Below, one piece after another: positions 34,215 through 44,545 of a stretch of 64,000 nucleotides of DNA (position 1 is the stretch's first letter; every line of letters begins with the position of its first letter). The notes beneath the pieces were generated by a model that saw only the letters and a program-made list of their open reading frames with translations, had not been told where the DNA came from and made no database searches. The position numbers and the translations under genes are program-made. Source of the DNA: Paraescarpia echinospica (lineage: Eukaryota > Annelida > Polychaeta > Sabellida > Siboglinidae); contig CM034534.1 of NCBI GenBank assembly GCA_020002185.1, positions 19,140,771 through 19,204,770 on the forward strand, written 5' to 3'.

Positions 34215-35570
34215 AAGTGCGACAAGTATAGCCAAAGCAACCAGCAGGCATACAAAGACGAGAATATCGTCACCGACACGATGGATAACCACGACCGTAA
34301 AAAAACAAATACAGCACGCAAAAATATGCAACAACTTCAAAAAGAAAGCAAAGGAGGACACCAGGAAGTGACAGCAAGAGTTCATACGAGGAACGTTTAA
34401 GGCATTAAAGAGCCTGAAGAAAGCCAGAAGAACACAGGCACTAGGTCCAGACAGACTGATTACAATTCTATATTAGCAGTGTAGAAAAATAGAAGACCAA
34501 AATATGATCATGGATCGAATAAAGGAATTCTACACCGAGCTATACTTCAGTGAACAGAGTACCATAATTCACACCGACACGAAAGAGGTACCAGAGATAA
34601 CACCATGGGAGATGGAAGCAGCGCTAAGAGATAAGAAGAATGGGAAGACATCAGGCAACAACCATGTAAACATTGAAATATTAAAAGCAGAGAAGATACC
34701 ATCTCGAAAACACTGGCAAAGCTCTTTAATAATTGATCATCAGAAAGACGAATATTCACCGCACGGAAGAACGCAAAGATGGTTACTTAAAGAACTACAG
34801 ACCGATACGTCTGTTATCAAACATCTACAAATTACTCATAAAGATACTAACGAATAGGCTACAGAAGACACTGGACTAAAACCAACCACGAGAGCAAACA
34901 GGATTCCGAAGCAGGTACTCAATAACAAACCACATACGCGTCGTAAACCAACTGAAAGAGAAGTGCTGAGAATATAATATTCCGCTCTGCATCGCTTTCG
35001 TCTACTACGAGGAGGTTTTCGACTCGGTCTAAACTCAAGCAATACTGACCTCCCTTCACGAACAGGGGAGAGAAGACGTGTACATCGAAATACTGAAAGA
35101 CATCTACACCAACGGCTGGGTGACAGTCCACCTACACAAAAAGAGCAACAAGATCAACATCAAGAGAGGAGTACGACACGGTGACACTATATCACCCAAG
35201 CTTTTACGGCAACTCTCGAAAGCATATGCTGAAGACTGACCTGAGGCTTGAGGATAGACGGAGAATATTTCAGTCATCTTCGCTTTGCTGACGACATACT
35301 CATATGCGCTACTACACCGCAAGAACTACTACAAATGCTGCAGGAGCAAGCCAATGAATGTAAAACACAAGGTTTGAAGAGGAACATTTCAAAAAAAGAT
35401 GCTAGAAAATGACACAACAATATATATCAACACCACGCAGATAGAGAAGGTTGAAAGCTACGTCTATCCGGGAAAGCGATACGGTATCAGGGACAAAAAA
35501 CAAAACAAGGAGATTCAAAGAAGTATCACCGCCGGATGGACAGCATTTGCTCTGCTGAAATCTTGTGCAT
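34215..35570 (+). mobile_element. non-LTR retrotransposon RT fragment (RTE-like)
   Basis: Frame pieces in order: KKARRTQALGPDRLIT, then MEAALRDKKNGKTSGNN, CREYNIPLCIAFVYYEEVFD, then RGVRHGDTISPKL, then RFADDILICATTPQ with the catalytic FADD intact (about 35280), then VESYVYPGKRYGIRDK. Several frameshifts. No endonuclease part. It ends at the Gypsy B border near 35570. A different family from the LINE at 8540. Confidence 0.82.
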
Positions 35571-37299
35571 CAACCGGTAGTGAGAACTCTTCTGCTTTCT
35601 GTTCCTGCTCTTCGTGTTTACAAGGCTGTCTTAACAATGCATCCGCATTGCAGAGTTCACTTGAAGGCCGGTATTCTACCTCGTAAAAATACGCTTGAAG
35701 AATCAGTAACCTAAGCTGCAGCCAATGCGGAGGTTGCCTTCTTCTTTCCCAGGATAGCAACCAACGGCTTGTGATCAGTGACCACAGTAAATGATTGGCA
35801 ATATAGATATCTGTCTTGTTCTGTCTGGGCGTAGGTTCATTCGGTCTTTGATAGCGATCTGTTTGCAAACGCAATTGGGCGTTCTTCACCATTGTCCATG
35901 ACATGCAAAAGAACTGCTCCAAACACCGTATAGAGACGTGTCACATGCAAGTCTGAGTGTTCTGTTTGGATCATAATGCACCAAAATCTGGCTGGACAGC
36001 AACCCTGACTTGCTTCGTTCGAATGCAGACTCGCATTCTTCGGTCTAGTCACACTTTGCTCCTGTCTTCATCAAGTCGTGAAGTGGCTTCAACATAGTTG
36101 AGAGATCCTGAATGAACTTTCCATAATTGTTCAGTAACCCGAGGTAAGCTCGTAGTTCTGACATATTATTTGGACTTGGTGCATTTATTGTGGTCATCAC
36201 TTTGTCCTTCAACGGGTGCAGACCATTTCCATCGATGCGATGGAAACACTGTTAGTCATGAAATCACTCTTGGACTTCTTCAATACCACGTCATATTTCT
36301 CTAATCTGCTCAGTACTACATCGAACGTTTTCAAATGTTCGTTTCCTGTCTTTGCGTATATCAGAATGTCGTCCAAGTAACACACCACATTTCTCATTCC
36401 TTGCAAGATCTGGTCCATGACTGACTGGAACATAGCAGGTGCGCTTGTTATTCCGAACGTCAAACGTAGATACTCTCAAACAGATCATTGTGAGTATTGA
36501 TGGTGAGATAGTTCTGGCTTTCAGGATTTGTGTCAAGCTGTTGATAAGCGTTTGACAAGTCCAGTTTAGTGAAGATCTTCCCATCTGATAACGTGGCGAA
36601 CAAATCTTCCACATTTTGGAACGGATAGTTTTCAATGAGTACCCTGTTCACTGATACGTTGAAGTCACCACAAATGCGAATGTCATCCGACTGGCGTTTC
36701 GGTACGCGGACTATCGGTGATGCCCATTCACTGGTTTCCACATTCTTAATCACCCCTTCCCTTTCCATTCTTTCCAACTCTCTTTCCACTTTCCATTTCA
36801 CAGCATAGGGAACGGCTCTGGCTTTGTAGAAAATAGGAGTCGCATCTTCTCACACGCCGATATCTGCCTTGAAACCCTTGGTAGTACCCAAGCCATCTCG
36901 GAGCACTTGCTTGTGTCGGCTTAGCACCTCTTCTAGTTGTCCTGTTCTCTTCATTGAAGATAGCTGACCAGTTCAGTCACCAATTGACGAAGACAGTTAC
37001 GACCTAACAGCGGCGGTCCATCACTGTTTAGCACTGTCAATTGAAAGACGTATGTCACTGGAACTTGAATCTGGACATACACAGGGACTGCGTTATTTAT
37101 GTAAGCCCTCGGCTGGAATGAAGTTTCTTTCAGTGTGCGAGAGCGACCGGTCATATATGGTTTTCAGAATAATCGACACTGTTGTTCCTGTGTTAAATTG
37201 CATTTGACAACTGAAATTGTCTAACATCACCTTCACCTGCCACGGCGTTGCCCTCTTTTCTTCCGCAGTGTAGATATCCAGCATAGCTACCTCTTCCAT
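35545..37299 (-). mobile_element. Gypsy element B, protease, reverse transcriptase and RNase H
   Basis: Minus strand, decayed pol. The protease region (37299-36951) shows FNTGTT where an active enzyme needs DTG, then LLGRNCL. The reverse transcriptase (36801-36209) shows REGVIKNVETSEWASPIV, KLDLSNAYQQ (catalytic Asp) and VCYLDDILIYA (YLDD box intact), with a frameshift between pieces. RNase H text follows (36050-35837, GAVLLHVMDNGEERPIAFA) and then connection text (35750-35575) with VEYRPSSELCNADALLRQP. Integrase is missing; the sequence stops at the LINE fragment. Confidence 0.9.
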
Positions 37300-38135
37300 C
37301 GAACAATCTTTAACATACCTAGCGGTACCTTGTTGATGATACTCGGTCGTCTTCTTTCGTTGGCACGTCCTGACGATGTATCCCTGTATTTGACACCCTT
37401 GACAAATCGCTTCTTTAAATCTGCATGCCTCCGCGGTGTGGTTACTTCGGTTGAAACGCCATCACTGGCCTGTACTATTTGGCTTCGCCTTTTGGCTCTT
37501 TTTCATTCTCACTTTGACCTTGTTTACCGATACGCCATCGGTCGTGAACGACCTGCTTTTGAATTCCGGGTGAAATTCAGCCGTATTTCTTGTTGCCGTG
37601 CATATAGCTGTGGATAACTGTTGAGCTCTTTGAAAATCTAAATCGGTTTCTGCTAACAATTTTCGTTGAATTGTCGCATCTGACAGACAACAAACAGATT
37701 GGTCTCGAAGAGCTTCTGTCAGAAAGCTTACAAATTCGCATGTACCACTCAGTTGTCTGAGGATGACCGCAAATTCCGCCACACTTCTGTTGACGTTTGT
37801 AAAAGCGAAATCTCTCCGCTATAATCAGTGGCTTTGGCTTATAGTGTCCCTTTAAAACCGACGACAATTGCGTAAAAGTCTTCGTGTTCGGCTTTACAGG
37901 CGCCAATAAATTCTTCAACAGCTTGTAAGCTAGCGGGCCAATATCTGCGGGAACTACGCTCGCCTTGTACAATGAACCATGGTTCTAATCTCTCGGTGTA
38001 CAAATTACAATTTGAAATCTCCTTAGATTCGTCGAACTCTCCGATGTGTCCCACCGGAACTCGTGCCTTATTGTTCTCTAAAGAATTCGGATATTTTGAG
38101 AAACAATTCCATCCTCGTCGCCAATTTAAATGTCA
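37300..38135 (-). pseudogene. Gypsy element B, gag and leader
   Basis: Minus-strand gag-like pieces (38054-37839: MGHIGEFDESKEISN, AVEEFIGACKAE; 37972-37462: ADIGPLAYKLLKNLLAPVKP, TFTQLSSVLKGHYKPKPL, ERFRFYKR) with frameshifts. This is the usual gag text of a Gypsy family. The leader ATTGGCGACGAGGATGG lies at about 38108-38126, beside the LTR. Confidence 0.82.
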
Positions 38136-38286
38136 TGTATTGACATTTACAGTACACAAGAACCAGACACATAAGCACATGGCTACACCGCCATTTGTTT
38201 ATACATCTCTCACACGTACAGGAACAGTCTAAACAAATCGATGACGAAGCTATATCAATCGATAACTAAATACAGGGTATGTAACA
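38136..38286 (-). mobile_element. Gypsy element B, 5' LTR (about 150 bases)
   Basis: Minus-strand ends TGTTACATACC and CAATACA, directly upstream of the leader. Similar to the LTR of element A at 16038-16224. Confidence 0.8.
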
Positions 38287-38297
38287 TCACCCACAGA

Positions 38298-38370
38298 GCA
38301 GGGGCAGGCAACCTTTTTGAATGGAGGATCAAAAAATGTCGAGAGCTAGGTCAGCAGGCCACACATTAAT
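38298..38370. mobile_element. possible hAT-type transposon end
   Basis: CAGGGGCAGGCAACCTTTTTG resembles the terminal inverted repeat of hAT MITEs (CAGGGGTGGGCAAC), and the following GGCCACA text is also usual. I did not find a partner end, so this is a fragment at best. Confidence 0.35.
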
Positions 38371-39130
38371 TTCTCAATATCACTTACCCAATCTTCTTGG
38401 AAACTGGTGCATCGTGTTCTGATGCGTAGTAGGCCCTATATATCTATGTCGGCATTCTAGCTTATATGCATTGAAAAGTAACTTACACATTTTGGTGGTG
38501 TGTAAATAAAGAGCTGTTATTACTATGAAACAGTGGCTAATTTCGAACAATTTACTATTAAAATACACATTATTTAAAGTCCGCCTTGACGTCATGCAAC
38601 TGATCGGCAAATACATTTGGTTGCAAGATGTACCTCACTCATTGTCACTTTGAGTACTCAGAGCTACATTTCATTAATGCTTTATTATTATTATTTTCAA
38701 ATATCTTACCTTATAAATTAACTATAATCATACCATCATTTTATCATGGTATAAATAATTAAATTGTATTTTGTATTGATGTTTTACTAGAAAGTTAGCT
38801 AGTTAATTTATTCAGAATACATTATTTTGCTATAATGAGTAAAACTTAATTAGTAGTCAACCTGTTCTATTGATGTATTGTAAGTAATGTGTATGTGTAT
38901 ACATTAACTGCATCTATGAGATGATTTATTCACTTTGTTCCAGAAGAACATACTGACCTACTTTTATGCTTTAAGTTTATGGAACAAGGAAACTGTTTTA
39001 AAATTATTATGTTCTGGTGGTCCTCGATATAAGTTCCTAGGGGTTTGTAGAGGATATCCACAATTGGAATATTTGTTTTTGTTTGTTTTATAATCCATTG
39101 TACATATGTTCCCTAATTTGTAGTTATAAC
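38371..39130. other. no gene seen
   Basis: AT-rich, without a supported exon. Open frames at 38380-38616 and 38964-39227 (minus) match nothing recognised. Confidence 0.45.
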
Positions 39131-40072
39131 GCCTAGTCCGAGTGCCTACAACATCGGCGTTGTGTTCGACGTTGAAATGTCGATGGTACGTCACGTGCAA
39201 CACGTATGTCGTGCCGCATACTTTCACGTGCGTAACATTGCTTCCATACGATCGTGTCTATCGGAGAAAGCAGCGCCTCGAATAATATATTCACTGGTGA
39301 TCTCGAGACTCGACTACGAGAATGCTCTGCTGTTCGGCATCCCAGACGTTCTTATCTCTAAACTGCAGAGAGTGCATAATTCAACAGCTCGATTGGTAGT
39401 CCGCAGCAACAGGCGAGAGCACATCACCCCGGTGCTAAAGAAGCTCCATTGGCTTCCGGTGAAACATCGTATCGTGAACAAAATACTGCTGCTTTCGTTC
39501 CTAGCCCAACATGGTATTGTACCGTCGTACATCACCGACTTCCTCGACGCGTACCGACCAGCGCGTGTGCTACGTTCTGCCAACAACAACGACCTGCGTG
39601 TGCCGCCATCCAACAGCAGATACGGCGATCGCTCCTTCTCAGTTTCGGCCCCACGGATGTGAATCACTCTTCCGTTAGAATTAAAGACAGTCACAACGCT
39701 ACCCACATTCAAGCGATTAAAAACCCGCCTGTTCCGTGTAGCATTCCATGTTTAGTTTAGGATGTGATCTCGTACATGACATAGTGTTTTTAAATAATTT
39801 ATTATCATTTAACTAACTTATTTATGTCTTATGATGCACATATTATGTCACCTTTTAATTAATGCTATATCTTTTTACCATCTAATCTTATTGCCAATTA
39901 TGCACCACGGTTTTAGCAATTTATTTATTTTACTATCATTTATTTAACTAGCTAGTTGTAATATCCATGTATTAATCTATTTTAGCGCCTCTGAATGGAC
40001 TTTTGTCTAGAATTATGGCGCTGTATAAGTTGATTCATTATTATTATTATTATATAAGCGAAATAAAGTTCA
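39131..40072 (+). mobile_element. L2/CR1-like LINE, 5'-truncated, with 3' end
   Basis: Encodes the RT C-terminal region: VCRAAYFHVRNIASIRSCLS, RLDYENALLFGIPD, KLQRVHNSTARLVV, KKLHWLPVKHRIVNKILLL, then YGDRSFSVSAPRM with a frameshift before the final segment. A non-coding 3' end follows (TTGTCTAGAATTATGGCGCT, GTATAAGTTGATTC) with an ATT repeat tail (40038-40055). That end resembles the tail of the SINE at 4024, as expected if such a LINE mobilises the SINE. It ends about 70 bases before the intact channel exon at 40141. Confidence 0.88.
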
Positions 40073-40140
40073 TTCATTCATTCATTTCATTCATGTTTCC
40101 TTATCACCAGGTACTTTAGAGATATATCGCCGTTCTGCAG

Positions 40141-40322
40141 GAGTCCAGAACGGACTACAACTTGTGATGAACATCGAACAGTATGAGTTCATGAAGAGTC
40201 CGCATGACGCCGTCGGATTAAAGGTCCGTGTGCAAGAACAAGGGGTCATGCCACTGGCGCAGGGCTTCGCTTATACCGTCTCCGCAGGAATGAACACATT
40301 CGTTGCTGTAGACATCGCGAAA
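40141..40322 (+). CDS. DEG/ENaC palm exon, intact orphan
   Basis: After TTCTGCAG, reads NGLQLVMNIEQYEFMKS, then AVGLKVRVQEQGVMPL, then FAYTVSAGMNTFVAVDIAK, and ends AAA|GTAAGC in phase 0. This is the family's GL.L.LN....EY...S..AG..V..H.....P.......V..G....V segment, the exon before the Cys-rich one. It has no stop, frameshift or damaged splice site. The next exon, at 40922, is frameshifted, and no TM2 exon follows, so the unit is probably a recently dead gene or could splice elsewhere. Confidence 0.8.
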
Positions 40323-40709
40323 GTAAGCGAAAGGACATCCTTGGTATTTCTAAAACAAAACAACAAAATATCATAATATATGTCAAGGAACATTTATGTG
40401 ATATGGCAAGACTAAGCATATTTATTTATGTACATTAACATTTTGGATCTGTTTTTTAAAATAAATATTACACCCCCTATTAGAACATTTATGTTCGTGA
40501 CGTTAATCAACTTATCTATGTTAACTTTGAATCATAGTACGTCCATCTCTTCACAAACGCCGAGGTCCACTCGCCTCTTTCAGTGGTCATTCGCTTCCAG
40601 TGTTTACTGACCTTAGAGAAAACACAATGGTAGTTATTTAGAGTAGAGTTATGTACTTACGTGTTTCATATACGCTCTACCTTTTGGAGGGGCGACAACG
40701 AGTTATTGG

Positions 40710-40921
40710 TTTTATATCATTTAAGCCCAATGTAGGCGGAAAAACAACGCGACACAACAACTGATGTTGCAATTACTAGACAATAGCACACCTGTAATTG
40801 ATGCACGTTAGATGCAAAATAAATGCAGATGTGATGTAAATTCTGGAAAATCAAAATTTATCACGTACATACAAATTTCACAGGTTAAACGCTAATGTGT
40901 TGTAATTCTGTTATCTGCTAG
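40710..40921 (+). repeat. channel 5'-flank-like segment, block II
   Basis: CCCAATGTAGGCGGAAAAAC, then GTTGCAATTACTAGACAATA and AATTGATGCACGTTAGATGC. The same order occurs at 50880-50990, 56600-56690 and 57025-57110. It runs into the AG before the Cys-rich exon copies. Confidence 0.6.
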
Positions 40922-41160
40922 GATCAACTTGCTGGCACCCGACGGCGATTGCGTGACGTCCAAAAGCTGCGCTATTTTGATTACTTCTCGCAGGCGGCGT
41001 GCTTCGGGAATGCGTCACGAGATAGCTACACGCCACAACTTAGCCAACATTTGTAAAATCACATTTTTCTATGAGTCTGGTAGATATGTGAACCAAACAT
41101 TGGTTTATGACTTACAAGCATGCCACTTAGCTTAGTTGTAGACTGTGTCCCAAGTCATAT
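40922..41160 (+). pseudogene. DEG/ENaC Cys-rich exon copy, frameshifted (block II)
   Basis: Begins after CTAG with ATCAACTTGCTGGCACC...GACGGCGATTGC. Compared with gene A, two bases are missing at the acceptor side, one base after GATTGCGTG, and the TGTGGCTGT (CGC) part is deleted. Beyond it, TCTGGTAGATATGTGAACCA and CAAACATTGGTTTATGAC may be the next exon of this paralog type. Confidence 0.85.
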
Positions 41161-41464
41161 TTCCAGTTGTGTAAGTATCAAGTATTTGCCATAACAATCA
41201 TTACAAAAATGGCTGCCTCATCCATTTTCGACTGTTATATTATTTTGTTGTTAAATTAATATATATAGCTTCCTATTGTATGTTGTTGTATACATTGTAT
41301 GTATATGTATGTTTTTGTGGATTGAGACTTTTTTAATTTACCCCGGGATATCTTTGAGATGGAGGTCGTGGGATCAAAATTTCGAAAGGATGTTCTTGAA
41401 GTTGCAACAAATGAACTGAATGTCTTCTCTATGTCACCGTACATATAATAATGTCATCTAGAAG
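41161..41464 (+). other. block II spacer, left flank of the CR1 insertion
   Basis: Matches 51690-52010 (ATTACAAAAATGGCTG, TTTTGTGGATTGAGACTTTT, ATAATAATGTCATCTAGAA). The match stops at the LINE start and resumes at 46747. Confidence 0.75.
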
Positions 41465-42055
41465 TCCCCAAAAATCTTTTGGGGGACTTCCGGTGGTGAA
41501 TTGATTTGAATTTGGTGCAGCAAACTTGCGAAAATATAAGGATATTTGATCAAGATAAGTGATATTATTGAGCGTATAGTATACATAACGTAATTATAGA
41601 TATATATTAAGCAATATTTTTTGTTAAAAGTTAGCTAGAGGGAGTAATCTAAGGTAGATTAAAATTAGGCGATTTGCGAGCGATAATTGGGGACGTTAAT
41701 GTAATCGGAACGTTGTTTACAAAGTAGGTCACTGGCGAAGTTAGCGTACCGTGAACGACAATAGAATAGCGTTATTTGAGATAATCGGTGTAGTTAGATG
41801 AGTAATTAAAACCTGAAATAACAATCTTTTAAAGTGTATAATAGTACACAGGAAACAGTCTTTGTAAAGACTACCTTGTATCTAAGCCTAACTTGAATAT
41901 ATTGTCATCGACATCGTAACTAGGTAAGGCACGGTGTGTCACTGTGTGTTAACAAATATAACTAACTATAACCTAAACAATCTGATGTAAATTGTACACA
42001 GAAAAGTTTTTTCAAAGACTACATAAAAACTACTTTGAACATAATAAATTCTGAT

Positions 42056-43455
42056 ATGGCACCTTGCAAGCGGCAACTCAGGGCAAGACGACACCTAGTT
42101 TGTAACGACTGCCAGAGCTGGGTGGATTTTGCGTTGTCTGGCTGTCCAAAATCATGGGCAGAGACCAAAGATGACGGATTCACATTTCGGTGTATGGGAT
42201 GTTTGAGGGTGGAATGTCTGATGAAGGAGGTGTGTAAGTTGACGGATATAGTGAAGGAGACGGAGGCGAGACTCAACATAGAAATAGATGGAGCAGAGAG
42301 GGATGACGCGGAGAGAGTTGATAATTCTACAACACACAAGGAGCAGAGTTGTGACACGGAGACTGAAGAAAGGAGACTGAGAGGAAGGAAGGTGACCGGT
42401 GTGAAGGAACAAGACATTGAGAAAACAGAGGGACGGAGGAAAAGAGTTCGGCAGAGGAAAAGAAAACGGGCCAGTGGGGATAGATCAGCAGGTAGTCAGA
42501 CTGTAGAGAACGAGGAGAGACACGACAGCGATACAGGTGGTGAAGAGGTAGATACCACAGAGGCAGTTGGTAAGACTGTGAGACAGAAGACTGATGGAAG
42601 AAGACAGAGTGTTCAGCAAAAAACAGAAAACATGACAGGCGTGAAGGTGACAGGGGAGAAAGTGACCGTAGTGAAGGAGGTAGCCGGGGAAAAGGGACGG
42701 GAGAGGAGAGAAGAAAATGTGATGGGAGGAAAGAAGAAGGGACGAAAGGAAGTGAGAGTAAAAGTGCTAGAAGAGAAGATGACAGGAGGAAAGGGGACAA
42801 GAGAAAACGCGACAGGAAAGAAGGGAATGGAAGAGAATGTGACAGGAGAGAAGACGACAAGAGGAAAATACAACAACCAGACATATGCAGACCGGAGGAG
42901 CTACTCCGAGGCAGTGATTGAGGGGGCAAGGAGAAAAAGAGAGTGTTTATGGGCGATTCAATTCTGAGAAAAACAGACAAGACTATATACGAGGAAGGAC
43001 GTTGTTGTATGTCTACCGGGGGGCTAGGATAGAGCATGTGACCGAAAGGGTAGAGAAGGTATTGGGGGCGGAGGTTATACTAAGGTACACGTTAGGACAA
43101 ACAAAGAAATTACAGACAAGGAGGGAACAACTGGAGTTGGTTCAAGTACAGACATCTAGTGAGGAAGCTAAAGAAGACAAAAGTGGAACAAGTTATTCTC
43201 TCAGGAATTTTGCCAGTAATGGGAGGAAGGGGGGCAAGATACAGAAACTGTAAGAGGATGGCGATCGACGCACTAGTTGAGCAGATGTGTGAGGAAGAGG
43301 GCGTGGGATTCCTAGAATTATGGGGGTACTTTGTTGGGAGAGAAGATATGTACATGAGAGATGGCCTCCATCTAAGTGGAAAGGGAGCAGCAGTATTCTC
43401 AGAGAATCTGCTGCGATCTGTTGACAGTGGGACAGGTTGCATCTATTTAAACTAA
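42056..43455 (+). pseudogene. CR1 LINE ORF1: PHD-like finger plus SGNH esterase-like domain
   Basis: Begins MAPCKRQLRARRHLVC with CNDCQSWVDFALSGC...CMGCLR, a PHD-like zinc finger usual in CR1 ORF1. A long charged region follows (42240-42890; repeats of T-G-x-K and V-T-G-E-K). After a frameshift near 42950, a GDSILRK block, LSGILPVMGGRGARYRNCKR and RDGLHLSGKGA correspond to the GDS, and D..H blocks of SGNH hydrolases known in CR1 ORF1 proteins. At least two frameshifts between 42950 and 43200 inactivate it. Confidence 0.85.
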
Positions 43456-43545
43456 ATTCGCGGGAGGGACTCGCAGAGAAGCCTGCAACTGGAAGCATAG
43501 ATAAAGACAGCAAAAATACTTCAGCAAAGAACAGTCTGGAAAACT

Positions 43546-44545
43546 NNNNNNNNNNNNNNNNNNNNNNNNNNNNNNNNNNNNNNNNNNNNNNNNNNNNNNN
43601 NNNNNNNNNNNNNNNNNNNNNNNNNNNNNNNNNNNNNNNNNNNNNNNNNNNNNNNNNNNNNNNNNNNNNNNNNNNNNNNNNNNNNNNNNNNNNNNNNNNN
43701 NNNNNNNNNNNNNNNNNNNNNNNNNNNNNNNNNNNNNNNNNNNNNNNNNNNNNNNNNNNNNNNNNNNNNNNNNNNNNNNNNNNNNNNNNNNNNNNNNNNN
43801 NNNNNNNNNNNNNNNNNNNNNNNNNNNNNNNNNNNNNNNNNNNNNNNNNNNNNNNNNNNNNNNNNNNNNNNNNNNNNNNNNNNNNNNNNNNNNNNNNNNN
43901 NNNNNNNNNNNNNNNNNNNNNNNNNNNNNNNNNNNNNNNNNNNNNNNNNNNNNNNNNNNNNNNNNNNNNNNNNNNNNNNNNNNNNNNNNNNNNNNNNNNN
44001 NNNNNNNNNNNNNNNNNNNNNNNNNNNNNNNNNNNNNNNNNNNNNNNNNNNNNNNNNNNNNNNNNNNNNNNNNNNNNNNNNNNNNNNNNNNNNNNNNNNN
44101 NNNNNNNNNNNNNNNNNNNNNNNNNNNNNNNNNNNNNNNNNNNNNNNNNNNNNNNNNNNNNNNNNNNNNNNNNNNNNNNNNNNNNNNNNNNNNNNNNNNN
44201 NNNNNNNNNNNNNNNNNNNNNNNNNNNNNNNNNNNNNNNNNNNNNNNNNNNNNNNNNNNNNNNNNNNNNNNNNNNNNNNNNNNNNNNNNNNNNNNNNNNN
44301 NNNNNNNNNNNNNNNNNNNNNNNNNNNNNNNNNNNNNNNNNNNNNNNNNNNNNNNNNNNNNNNNNNNNNNNNNNNNNNNNNNNNNNNNNNNNNNNNNNNN
44401 NNNNNNNNNNNNNNNNNNNNNNNNNNNNNNNNNNNNNNNNNNNNNNNNNNNNNNNNNNNNNNNNNNNNNNNNNNNNNNNNNNNNNNNNNNNNNNNNNNNN
44501 NNNNNNNNNNNNNNNNNNNNNNNNNNNNNNNNNNNNNNNNNNNNN
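43546..44545. other. assembly gap (1000 N)
   Basis: Exactly 1000 N, a placeholder length. It falls where the endonuclease of ORF2 should be. The true size is unknown, and open frames that cross it are meaningless. Confidence 1.
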
